DNA from: Micropruina sp.
GTDB taxonomy: Bacteria; Actinomycetota; Actinomycetes; Propionibacteriales; Propionibacteriaceae
Assembly: GCA_016711105.1 (NCBI GenBank)
Contig: JADJTO010000022.1
Coordinates: 1 to 30,198 of the forward strand
DNA: 30,198 bases
Reading direction: 5' to 3'
Shown piece by piece: positions 15,960 through 23,249 of this stretch; position 1 is the first letter of the stretch, and each line of letters opens with the position of its first letter. The position numbers and the translations under genes are program-made. The notes under the pieces were generated by a model, which was not told where the DNA came from, did not search any database, and was given only the letters and a program-made list of their open reading frames with translations.

Positions 15960-17233
15960 TCACGGGCCGAGGAGGCCGAGCGGTACCACTGCGATTCCGT
16001 CGGTGCGTCGGTAGGCGTGGGGTCCCGTTGTGAGGACAACCAGGTCGCTGATCAGGTGCCTATGGTGTTCGCGTAGCCAGTGGAGGTGCCGGACGGCCTT
16101 GTTGTCGATGGTCGGCGCCAGTTTGATCTCGATGCCGACCGCGCGTCCGTCGTGCCGTTCGACGATGAGGTCGATCTCGCGGTCGCCGCGGTTGGTGCGG
16201 AGGTGACTTGTTGTGGCTTCCGCGGCCTGGGCGCACACCCGGACGGTCAGCGTGGCCAAACTCTCGAAGAGTGCACCCAAGGCCGAGGCCGGCCCGCCGG
16301 GGATCACGCGACCTTCGCCGTCGAGCAGCGCAGCGCTCCGACCTTCATCAGCCGGGCGGCCAGAGCGGGGTCGGCGAGGTGGTGCTTGGGGCTTCTGGTG
16401 AGGCCTTTCATCGCGGTGCCCTGTGGCCGCCAGGCTGGGACGGGGTCTAGCAACCACAGGGCGGTCAACCAGTCCCGGTAACGGACGGTCGTGGGTTTGC
16501 TGGGGGGGTCGGCGTCACCGGGGCTGGCGGCGGTCCGGATCGTTTCCCACGTGGCGGTGCTGGAGGTGGCCGTCGCGTAGGCGATGGCCCAGGCTCGCAG
16601 GCTGTCGGGGCGGCGGACGGTCACGCCCTGCGCGTCGGCCAAGTCGCGCGAGAGGGCGCGGGTCAGGTAGGAGTCCAGTTGAGTCCGTCGGGCCCGCGGC
16701 GACAGCGCCCGGATTCCAGGGAACCCCGAGGACTCGATCTCGGCCGCGTAGTCGGCCAACGCCAATGAAGAGTCACCTGACACGGGTGGGTGCCCGCCGT
16801 CCAGCAGCGACGCCAAGCTGACCGTGGGTTCCTGCAGCCCACGCTCGGGCATGGCCATCGGCCGCATGCGTAGTGAGGCGATCCGCCCGGCGCCGGAGTG
16901 AGCGATGGCACCCAAGGCTGGGGAGGCACTGCCGGTCAAGAGGAAACTCGACGGTGGTGCGCCCGCGTCCACAGCCCGACGGACGCGGTCCCACAACGCG
17001 GGCGCTCGCTGCCACTCATCAATCAGAATCGGACGCGCGCCACCAAGAGCGCGATCAAGATCGGCCCGCACCAGCGAGAGGGTGAGGGGATCGTCGAGGC
17101 CTAGGACCGTCGCGGCCCGCTGCCCGCAGGTGGCAGTCTTGCCGACCCCTTTGGGCCCGTCGACCGCTATAGCGGGCAGGCCGGGCATCAGCTCGTCCAG
17201 TTCGTGGTCGAGCACCCGACGCACGTATCTCAT
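15960..17233 (-). pseudogene. AAA ATPase with DUF4143 C-terminal domain, one frameshift
   Basis: Starts at the ATG at 17233 (an ATG at 17239 overlaps the -10 spacing). The N-terminal ATPase has Walker A in DGPKGVGKTATCGQRA, a Walker B-like RPILIDEWQRAP and FLLTGSASPALGA. The middle holds LDSYLTRALSRDLAD and YRDWLTALWLLDPVPAW. At about 16320 the frame shifts. The C-terminal DUF4143 nuclease-like part then reads LLDGEGRVIPGG, then LFESLATLTVRVCAQAAEA, REIDLIVERHDGRAVGIEIKL and TDGIAVVPLGLL, ending at the TGA at 15960. The D..E.K residues of the last domain resemble a PD-(D/E)xK fold. Function is uncertain; such ATPases are widespread as single genes. The joined length of about 424 aa equals the family norm, so only one indel is needed to restore it. 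Confidence 0.85.
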
Positions 17234-17239
17234 GGCCAT

Positions 17240-17245
17240 ACATTA
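17240..17245 (-). promoter_or_regulatory. Candidate leaderless -10 of the DUF4143 ATPase gene
   Basis: TAATGT on the reverse strand, then 6 nt (ATGGCC), then the ATG at 17233. This decides the start in favour of 17233 over 17239. Confidence 0.55.
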
Positions 17246-17257
17246 CCCTTTCGCGGA

Positions 17258-17292
17258 CTCAAACGTTACTAATCCGTGTCCTCAAACGTTAC
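17258..17292. promoter_or_regulatory. Two direct repeats with AACGTT core, probable operator
   Basis: CTCAAACGTTAC occurs at 17258-17269 and again exactly at 17281-17292, a 23-bp period. Each copy has a palindromic AACGTT core. The first copy lies over the expected -35 of the reverse-strand promoter whose -10 is at 17240-17245. A dimeric regulator binding two sites two helical turns apart is the simplest reading. Confidence 0.6.
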
Positions 17293-17399
17293 CTTTGCGC
17301 GCAACTTTGCCCGACCCCTGGCTGTTCGCCTGCCTTCCTGCGGAACCGGACGTCAGGACGCTGGCACTCTGCGACAGGTACACGTGAAGGAACTGGGTG

Positions 17400-17659
17400 A
17401 TGCGGCAGGATGGAGCGGTGTTCGGAAGCGATCGTTATCAGCGGGACCTCGCCGCCGCCCTCGACGAGGCCCGGGCGGTGCCTACGTGGAGGCTCGACTT
17501 CGGACTGCGCAACGGCTGGTGGTCGAGTTGGAGGCCAGTAGGGGATTCCTCCGCCGAGCCACAGCCCGGCGAACGATGGAACTGATCAGCTCCGGCTCGA
17601 CCGACGCCGGAGCTGCCGACGTCGAGATCGTCGACTCCCACGAGAGGAGGGGGCTATGA
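17400..17659 (+). pseudogene. Small helical protein gene upstream of higA, probably frameshifted
   Basis: The ATG at 17400 has AAGGA 8 nt upstream and gives MRQDGAVFGSDRYQRDLAAA and LDEARA. In that frame the text then degrades, while the next frame continues as AYVEARLRTAQRLVVELEAS and RGFLRRATARRTMELISSG, stopping inside the higA start (ATGA, 17656-17659). Joined near 17470 this gives a protein of about 86 aa, almost wholly helical and charged. It does not look like a HigB toxin, which should show beta strands with a W-R-L/GNWR pattern. I do not know the family. The 4-nt coupling to higA is the main reason to treat it as a gene. Confidence 0.4.
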
Positions 17660-17913
17660 CGCCCATCACTCCGATCCACCCGGGAGAGATCCTTGTGGAG
17701 GAGTCTCTCGAGCCGCTGGAGATCTCGCAGAACCGGCTCGCCGTTGCCCTCGGGGTTCCACCTCGCAGGATCAACGAGATCGTCCACGGCAAGCGTCAGG
17801 TCACGGCAGACACCGCGCTTCGGCTGTCGCGGTGCCTCGGCCGTCGCGGCCCTTCGGCACCAGCGCCTAGTTCTGGCTCAACCGGGCACTCCGCCCGCAA
17901 AAAGTGCTCTTAG
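17656..17913 (+). pseudogene. higA: HigA-type XRE antitoxin, C-terminus disrupted
   Basis: The ATG at 17656 opens MTPITPIHPGEILVEESLEP, then ISQNRLAVALGVPPRRINEI and VHGKRQVTADTALRLSRCLG, the full helix-turn-helix of HigA ('HPGEiL.ee.lep...s...lA..lgv....i..i..gkr.it.dtAlrLsr.lG'). HigA proteins then continue with 'tsaefWlnlQ..ydL'. Here the frame instead reads RRGPSAPAPSS. The expected text GTSA-FWLN is found in another frame near 17850, interrupted by a TAG. The antitoxin has therefore lost its C-terminal region through an indel plus a nonsense codon. The DNA-binding part could still be made. No HigB is present upstream. Confidence 0.75.
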
Positions 17914-18023
17914 CCCGCAGCAGGACGCGGGCGAAGAGGTCGTTTTGCGGGTGAAGTCAGGAGCCACCAACCGACGCCACACCGCGGTCGATGGCCTGGC
18001 CAGCCAGCCCGACTCCCGCAATA

Positions 18024-18067
18024 GCGAGTGAGTTTCACCACCGAGTTTGGTGGCGAAACTCACTTGC
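18024..18067. repeat. Long inverted repeat (about 19-bp stem, 6-nt loop)
   Basis: AGTGAGTTTCACCACC (18027-18042) pairs with GGTGGCGAAACTCACT (18049-18064) with one A-C mismatch around a GAGTTT loop, and the stem extends three more pairs to 18024 and 18067. No U-tract follows on either strand, so it is not a classic terminator. It may be an intrinsic terminator without a U-tract, a repeat element, or a structured RNA. Confidence 0.6.
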
Positions 18068-18355
18068 TAACGGCAGCGAACGTCGGCGACCGCCGATGAC
18101 ACCCCCCTGCATGCACCGGCGGGCTGACCGACCCGCCCATCCCCCCGCTGTGGAGCGGATGCGCCGCCCCCGGCTTCAAGCCCGCTTTGACCTGGAAACC
18201 CACAAGGATCACCTCGGCGCCACTCTGGCTCGCATCGAGCCGCTCCGGCCGGCCTGAGCGTCGCACTGGCAGCTGGTCCGCACGGGTTGGCCAGGTATGT
18301 GGGCTGGATCGACCCGGCACATCTCCGCGGCTTGATCTCGACTCGTCCAGAACCT

Positions 18356-18389
18356 ATCGTTTATCGATACCTACCTATCGATAAACGAT
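18356..18389. promoter_or_regulatory. Perfect 14-bp inverted repeat before the DUF2975-HTH operon
   Basis: ATCGTTTATCGATA (18356-18369) and TATCGATAAACGAT (18376-18389) are exact reverse complements around CCTACC. Each arm holds the palindrome TATCGATA, so two dimer sites could be read. The repeat ends 4 nt before the Shine-Dalgarno sequence (GAAGGGGG). It is AT-rich in a very GC-rich setting. The likely binder is the small HTH protein encoded at 18885-19106. Confidence 0.7.
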
Positions 18390-18405
18390 GTAGAAGGGGG
18401 ATGGC

Positions 18406-18885
18406 ATGGGACGAACAGCGATCGTTGCGCTGCGTGTGTTGCTGGTGGTGGTGCTAGCAGGCTCACTGGGCGGGCAGCTCTGGTTCTTCCCGACGTTGGC
18501 CGACGGGATCGCCTATGCCCACCCGGAGTTGGCCTGGTTGCAGTGGCCCATGCTCGGGGCAGTGATTCTCGCGATTCTGGTTGGTCAGCTCGCGCTGGTG
18601 GCCATCTGGATCCTGTTGTCGATGGTGGAGCGGGGGAGTGTGTTCTCGGCCGAGGCGTTCCGCTGGGTCAACGTGATTATCGCGGCGGGGGCCATCGACG
18701 CGGCGTTGATCCTTGCGGTGAACGCCTTCTTGACGCCCCAAGTGAGGGCCAACCCGCCGGTGATGGTGCTGTTCATGCTGGCGCTGACGGTGGCCGGCGC
18801 CGCCTTCACCTGTCTGATGATCGTCATGAAGGGCCTCCTTCGGATGGCCCTGATTCTGAAGACAGAACTCAGCGAGGTCATCTGA
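18406..18885 (+). CDS. DUF2975 four-helix membrane protein
   Basis: Encodes 159 aa from the ATG at 18406, with GAAGGGGG 5 nt upstream. The helices are IVALRVLLVVVLAGSLGGQL, PMLGAVILAILVGQLALVAI, VNVIIAAGAIDAALILAVNA and VMVLFMLALTVAGAAFTCLM. The loop WILLSMVERGSVFSAEAFRW ('lv..vr.g..Fs.e.vrwv..ig') is diagnostic for DUF2975. These proteins are almost always paired with a small Cro/CI-type HTH gene, as here. Their role is unknown; the pair may form a membrane-linked regulatory switch. The stop shares one base with the next start (TGATG). Confidence 0.88.
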   Translation: MGRTAIVALRVLLVVVLAGSLGGQLWFFPTLADGIAYAHPELAWLQWPMLGAVILAILVGQLALVAIWILLSMVERGSVFSAEAFRWVNVIIAAGAIDAALILAVNAFLTPQVRANPPVMVLFMLALTVAGAAFTCLMIVMKGLLRMALILKTELSEVI

Positions 18886-19106
18886 TGGCCATCGTGGTTA
18901 ACCTCGACCTCGAACTGGTCCGGCGTGGGATGACGCTCACCGAACTGGCTGAGCGGATCGGGATCACGCCGGTCAACCTGTCCATCCTGAAGAACAACCG
19001 CGCCAGAGCAGTCCGGTTCTCGACGCTGGATGCCATCTGTCGTGAGCTGGGCTGCCAGCCGGCCGACCTGCTCGCCCACGTCCCGGATGAACCGACCGGA
19101 ACTTGA
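18885..19106 (+). CDS. Small Cro/CI-type HTH regulator (YozG-like)
   Basis: Encodes 73 aa, starting at the ATG overlapping the DUF2975 stop. MAIVVNLDLELVRRGMTLTE, then LAERIGITPVNLSILKNNRA and STLDAICRELGCQPADLLAH form a complete five-helix XRE domain. The Asn/Lys-rich recognition helix (TPVNLSILKNNRARAVRF) is typical of the YozG-like regulators partnered with DUF2975. It probably autoregulates the operon through the inverted repeat at 18356-18389. The gene is intact. Confidence 0.9.
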   Translation: MAIVVNLDLELVRRGMTLTELAERIGITPVNLSILKNNRARAVRFSTLDAICRELGCQPADLLAHVPDEPTGT

Positions 19107-19127
19107 ACTCCCTTGACTCCCACCCTT

Positions 19128-19156
19128 GTACTCTACCAAGGGGCTAGGTAGAGTAC
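19128..19156. promoter_or_regulatory. Perfect 10-bp inverted repeat over the padR promoter
   Basis: GTACTCTACC (19128-19137) and GGTAGAGTAC (19147-19156) are exact reverse complements with a 9-nt spacer. The second arm contains TAGAGT (19149-19154), which is placed 6 nt before the ATG at 19161 and fits a leaderless -10. A bound repressor would hide the promoter. PadR proteins are known to bind such wide inverted repeats in their own promoters. Confidence 0.7.
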
Positions 19157-19160
19157 GTGC

Positions 19161-19490
19161 ATGGCTTCTCCTGGTCCCCGTATGACGATCCCGACCCAAC
19201 TGGTGCTGCAGTCGTTCCTGCAGAACCCGGCCCAGGAGCTGTACGGGGTGGAGATCGGCAATCTGGCGGGGCTTCCCAGTGGCACCGTGCACCCCATCCT
19301 CGCTCGGATGGAAGGGCTGGGGTGGTTGACCTCCCGCTGGGAAGACATTGACCCTCGCCGAGAGGGTCGGCCCGCCCGCCGGTACTACCAGCTCACAGCC
19401 GGAGGTATCGATTCCGCTCGCGCGGCGCTGGAGAGGGCCTACCAGCCGTCCCGGGCGCCGCGGTTCCAGCCCGTTCCGGTGCAGCCATGA
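19161..19490 (+). CDS. PadR-family transcriptional regulator
   Basis: Encodes 109 aa. The winged-helix PadR domain covers residues 8-90: TQLVLQSFLQNPAQELYGVE, GLPSGTVHPILARMEGLGWL, SRWEDIDPRREGRPARRYYQ and LTAGGIDSARAALERAY. The phrases 'lYG.eI....gl.sGtvhPiL.rle..GwL' and 'grParryY.LT..G' identify the family. It is a short type without a long C-terminal helix domain, so dimerisation must use the last helix. The stop overlaps the next start (ATGA). It probably represses itself and the downstream gene. Confidence 0.9.
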   Translation: MASPGPRMTIPTQLVLQSFLQNPAQELYGVEIGNLAGLPSGTVHPILARMEGLGWLTSRWEDIDPRREGRPARRYYQLTAGGIDSARAALERAYQPSRAPRFQPVPVQP

Positions 19491-19900
19491 CCACGCAAAG
19501 ACCGAACAAGTGGTGCTGCCGAGCGGTGGAGTTGGCCGCCTGGACACTGCCTGCGGCCCAGCGGCAACGCTACGCGTTGGAATACATCGCCGAGCTGTAT
19601 GGCATGCCGCCTCGGCAACAGGTACACCACGCGATCCAGGTGCTGGCCTCCGCCTGGCGCCTGCGCGACGCTCTCATTCAAACCAGTTCCACTCTTCCTC
19701 AGGAGGACATCGTGACGACCAAAACACCAACTCGACCGCTGCTGTGCCGGGTGGGGCTTCACCAGTGGCACATTGTCAGCACCCCGGACGGTCAGCGCTA
19801 TGAGTGCTGCCTCCGCTGCGAGAAGGACCGCACGGAGCAATACGGCACCCCCATGGCTGGCGGCTCGACGTCCGGCGGCTCGGGAATTCCAGCGTTCTAA
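19487..19900 (+). CDS. PadR-linked protein with C-terminal zinc ribbon and internal start
   Basis: Encodes 137 aa, coupled to padR by ATGA. The N-terminal half, VELAAWTLPAAQRQRYALEY, IAELYGMPPRQQVHHAIQVL and ASAWRLRDAL, resembles cytosolic prefixes of actinobacterial membrane proteins that sit beside PadR regulators. The C-terminal half, LLCRVGLHQWHIVSTPDG and YECCLRCEKD, looks like a small zinc ribbon. Between them an AGGAGGA Shine-Dalgarno sequence (19701-19707) stands just before an in-frame GTG at 19712, so a 62-aa zinc-ribbon protein may also be made separately. The function is unknown. Confidence 0.7.
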   Translation: MTTQRPNKWCCRAVELAAWTLPAAQRQRYALEYIAELYGMPPRQQVHHAIQVLASAWRLRDALIQTSSTLPQEDIVTTKTPTRPLLCRVGLHQWHIVSTPDGQRYECCLRCEKDRTEQYGTPMAGGSTSGGSGIPAF

Positions 19901-19903
19901 CCC

Positions 19904-20459
19904 TCAACTCCCGGACGGGCGCCACTCGCTCGGCGGGTCCTCGCCGACCCGTCCGTCCACGGCTTCACGGATGAGGTCGGCGTGGCCGGTGTGCCGTCCG
20001 TACTCCTCAATCAGATCGCAGACGTGCCGGCGGACGCTCGGCCGGAGGCCGTGGAACTCCAGGTGACCGCCCTCGTCAGCCCGTTGCGAGCCAGGATGTC
20101 GGCCATCCGTTGCCGTGACCGCTGCACCGCGGCGTCCCACAGCGCATACACCTGCTCAGCGGTTTCATCCTCGCCGACCGTGAACTGCCACTGGTCGAGG
20201 TCGGCTCCCTCGGGCGCCATCAGCTGCGTGACCGGACGCTCGCCGGCGATCCGCCAGCCGAACACGTCGTCCTCGCAGAGCGCCAGGTGTTTGAGCAGCC
20301 TCCGAGGTCAGGGCGGAGGTGGGGATTGCGGTCTTGAGGCCGAGGGTCAGCCCGTCCGCCTTCCAGCAAGGTCGCCCGCAACGGTTCGAGCATCGCGACC
20401 AGGTGTTCGGACTCGGTGCCGGCCAGCGGCGGCTCCCACGGCGGTGAGATATCGGTCAC
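19904..20459 (-). pseudogene. DUF664/DinB-superfamily protein, three frameshifts
   Basis: The GTG at 20459 has GGAGGGG upstream and reads VTDISPPWEPPLAGTESEHL, then VAMLEPLRATL. Three frame changes follow. ADGLTLGLKTAIPTSALT lies in a second frame. LLKHLALCEDDVFGWRIAGE, DLDQWQFTVGEDETAEQVYA and LWDAAVQRSRQRM lie in a third. DEGGHLEFHGLRPSVRRHVC and DLIEEYGRHTGHADLIREAV lie in a fourth, ending at 19904. Joined, this is the DUF664 (mycothiol- or bacillithiol-transferase-like DinB) fold, with histidines in the positions expected for metal binding (LKHL, EYGRHTGHAD). The shifts are near 20350, near 20305 and near 20105. As read it cannot be functional. Confidence 0.8.
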
Positions 20460-20577
20460 GGCTTCCCCTCCAGAACGATTTCTCCCAACCTAGGAGCTTG
20501 GCAGCGCTTCGACAACCGCTGGGGGAGCGGGACTGCCAACTTGTCGACACCGTGGCCAGTGCGATGATGGGGACCCC

Positions 20578-23095
20578 ATGCGACTCACTCCCGACCCCTC
20601 TGCTCCCGACTCCGGCGACCCCGATGCGCTCTACGCCACCCTGGTGGAGTGGGCCGAGGCCGACGGACTGACGCTGTACCCGCATCAGGACGAAGCGGTG
20701 ATCGACATCCTCACCGGGGCCAATGTCGTGATCACCACCCCCACGGGTTCGGGCAAGTCCCTGATCGCGACTGCCGCCCACTTCGCGGCCCTCGCCACCG
20801 GCGGCCGCACCTATTACACGGCCCCGATCAAAGCCCTGGTCAGTGAGAAGTTCTTCGCGCTGTGTGACATCTTCGGGGCCGAGCAGGTGGGCATGGTGAC
20901 CGGCGACGCCTCGGTCAACCCGGACGCCCCGCTGATCTGCTGCACCGCCGAGATCCTGGCCAACATCGCGTTGCGCGAGGGTCCGCAGGCCCGGGTCGAT
21001 CAGGTGGTGATGGACGAGTTCCACTTCATCGCCGACCGCGACCGCGGTTGGGCGTGGAAGGTGCCGCTGGTGGAACTGCCGCAGGCCCAGTTCGTGATCA
21101 TGTCGGCCACCCTCGGCGACGTCACCACGATGGCCGCGGAGCTCACCCGCACCACCGGACGCCCCACCAGCGTGATCGGGGGCGCGGTCCGTCCGGTGCC
21201 GTTGGTGTATTCCTGGGCGCTGACCCCGATCCACGACACGGTGCAGGAGCTGATCGACGCCCGCCAGACTCCGGCCTACGTCGTCCACGCCACCCAGGGG
21301 CAGGCGGTCGAACGGGCCGCCTCCCTGCTGAGCTCAGGCATCGTCGACCGCTCGCATCGCCGCGAACTGGTCGAGGCCCTGAGCGGCTTCCGCTTCGCCG
21401 GCGGGTTCGGCAAGACGCTGTCCAGCCTGTTGCACGCCGGCATCGCCGTCCATCACGCGGGCATGCTGCCGCGCTACCGGCGCCTGGTCGAAACGCTCGC
21501 CCAGCGCGGGCTGCTCACCGTCATCTGCGGCACGGACACGCTCGGCGTGGGGATCAACGTGCCGATCCGAACCGTCCTGTTCTCGGCCCTGTCGAAGTTC
21601 GACGGACGCCGCAACCGCATCCTGCGCAGCCGCGAGTTCCACCAGATCGCCGGACGAGCGGGCCGCCCCGGCTTCGACAGCGTCGGCTACGTGGTGGCCC
21701 AGGCTCCCGAACACGAGGTGGAGAACGCGCGGATCGTCGCCAAGTTCGCAGACGACCCCAAGAAGTTGAAGAGCGTGCGGCGCAAGAAGCCGCCCGAGGG
21801 CGTGGTCAACTTCACCGAAGCCACCTTCACCCGGCTGATCGAGAGCGAACCCGAGGCACTGCACGCGCGGCTCAAGGTCTCCCACGCGATGCTGCTCAAC
21901 CTGCTGCAACGCGACCAGGACACCGGAGCGGCGTTCGTCCACCTGGTCGACGCCTGCACCAGTGAGCCGACGATGCGGCGCAACCTGATCCGCCGAGCCG
22001 CCCAGACCGGACGATCGCTGCTGCGTTCGGGTGTGGTGTCCCGGCTGCCCGAACCGACCGCCGGGGGACGGCGGCACCGGCTGGACGTCGACCTGCAGCG
22101 CAACTTCGCGCTCAACCAGCCACTGTCGGCCTTCGCGCTGGCGGCCATCGAACTACTCGATCCAGAGGCCACGACCTACGCCCTCGACGTGGTGAGCGTG
22201 ATCAAGCGACCTTGGAAGATCCCAAGGCGCTGCTGTCGCCCAACAGTTCCGGGCTCGGGGTGAGGCGGTGGCCGAGCTCAAGGCTGACGGCTACGACTTC
22301 GAGGAACGCACCGAGATCTTGAACGAGGTGACCTGGCCCAAGCCTTTGGCGGAGTCGTTGGATCATGCGTTCACGCTCTACCTGACCGCCCACCCGTGGT
22401 TGGCCGAGACCCCGGTCTCACCGAAGGCGATCGTCCGCGATCAGTTCGAACGCGCCATGACCTTCGCCGAGTATGTGGCCTTCTACAAGGTGCAACGCAG
22501 CGAAGGACTCCTGCTGCGCTACCTCTCCGACGCCTACCGGGCCCTGCGCCAAACCGTCCCGGAGTCGGCGCGCACCGAAGATCTCGAGGACATCATCGAA
22601 TGGCTGGGCGAGGTCACCCGGCTGACCGATTCGTCCCTGCTGGACGAGTGGGCCTCCTTGACCACGCTGAGCGGCGAGAAGGTCGACGCCTCGGACGTGC
22701 CCCCGCCCAACCGGAGCGTCACCGGCAACGTCCGCGCCTTCCGAGTGCTGGTGCGCAACGCGATGTTCCGCCGGGTCGAGCTGGCGAGTCGCGACGATGT
22801 GGACGGGCTCGCCGGCCTCGAAGCGGGGGCTGGAATCGTCATGACCCGCGCTCGTTGGGACGAGGCGTTGGGCGACTACTGGGACGCTCACGACACCATC
22901 GGGATCGTGGGGGACGCCCGCGGCCCGGCGATGCTGATCGTGACCGAGCGCGGCCGCGTCTGGGACGTCCGGCAGATCATCGATGACCCTGCCGGCGACC
23001 GAGACTGGTCGATGACGGCCCGGATCGACCTCGACGAATGCGACGAGGCCGGCGAATTACTCGTGCACACGACGGCGTTCGAACGCCTCGACTAA
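20578..23095 (+). pseudogene. DEAD/DEAH-box RNA helicase with DUF3516, two frameshifts
   Basis: A superfamily 2 helicase of about 839 aa. From the ATG at 20578: the Q-region LYPHQDEAVIDIL, motif I TTPTGSGKSLIA with K60, motif II VMDEFHFIAD (DEFH), motif III MSATLGD, CGTDTLGVGINVPIRT, and motif VI QIAGRAGRPGFD. Around 22200 DVVSVI is followed by text that fits only after a one-base shift (ATLEDPKALL). A second shift at about 22238 leads to AQQFRARGEAVAELKADGYD and the C-terminal DUF3516 region (RTEILNEVTWPKPLAESLDH, FYKVQRSEGLLLRYLSDAYR), ending at 23095. The family is common in actinobacteria and is probably involved in RNA metabolism. Both shifts fit single-base deletions 35 nt apart in a gene otherwise well kept. 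Confidence 0.88.
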
Positions 23096-23249
23096 GCGGC
23101 CACGCTCGCGGGCGTGAGGCATGATGGCAAGTGCCAACGCGTGTTCACGGGTGACTCCAGCGGATCGCTGATCCCCGCGGGCGCTTCGCTACCTTCCAAG
23201 GACGGGCCTGATGGCACATCCACGACGCACCTCAATCCGTACTGCACCG

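Larger units (their letters stand above)
17914..18405. other. Non-coding gap with one long hairpin
   Basis: No convincing gene is seen between the higA remnant and the DUF2975 gene. Short open frames here lack recognisable families. The stretch holds the inverted repeat at 18024-18067 and the operator-like repeat at 18356-18389. Confidence 0.5.

Noticed and set aside
18024..18067. Hairpin as a rho-independent terminator
   Set aside because: Stem is strong but no U-tract follows on either strand, so it was listed as a repeat rather than a terminator.
18070..18260. Short forward frame ending RFDLETHKDHLGATLARIEP
   Set aside because: It looks mildly protein-like but has no start signal, no family and lies in a gap with disturbed codon use.
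20347..21288. Open frame of 313 codons antisense to the helicase 5' half
   Set aside because: The forward strand holds all helicase motifs; the antisense text is His/Arg/Gly-rich shadow.
21334..22077. Open frame of 247 codons antisense to the helicase
   Set aside because: Shadow of the forward helicase gene; no family features.
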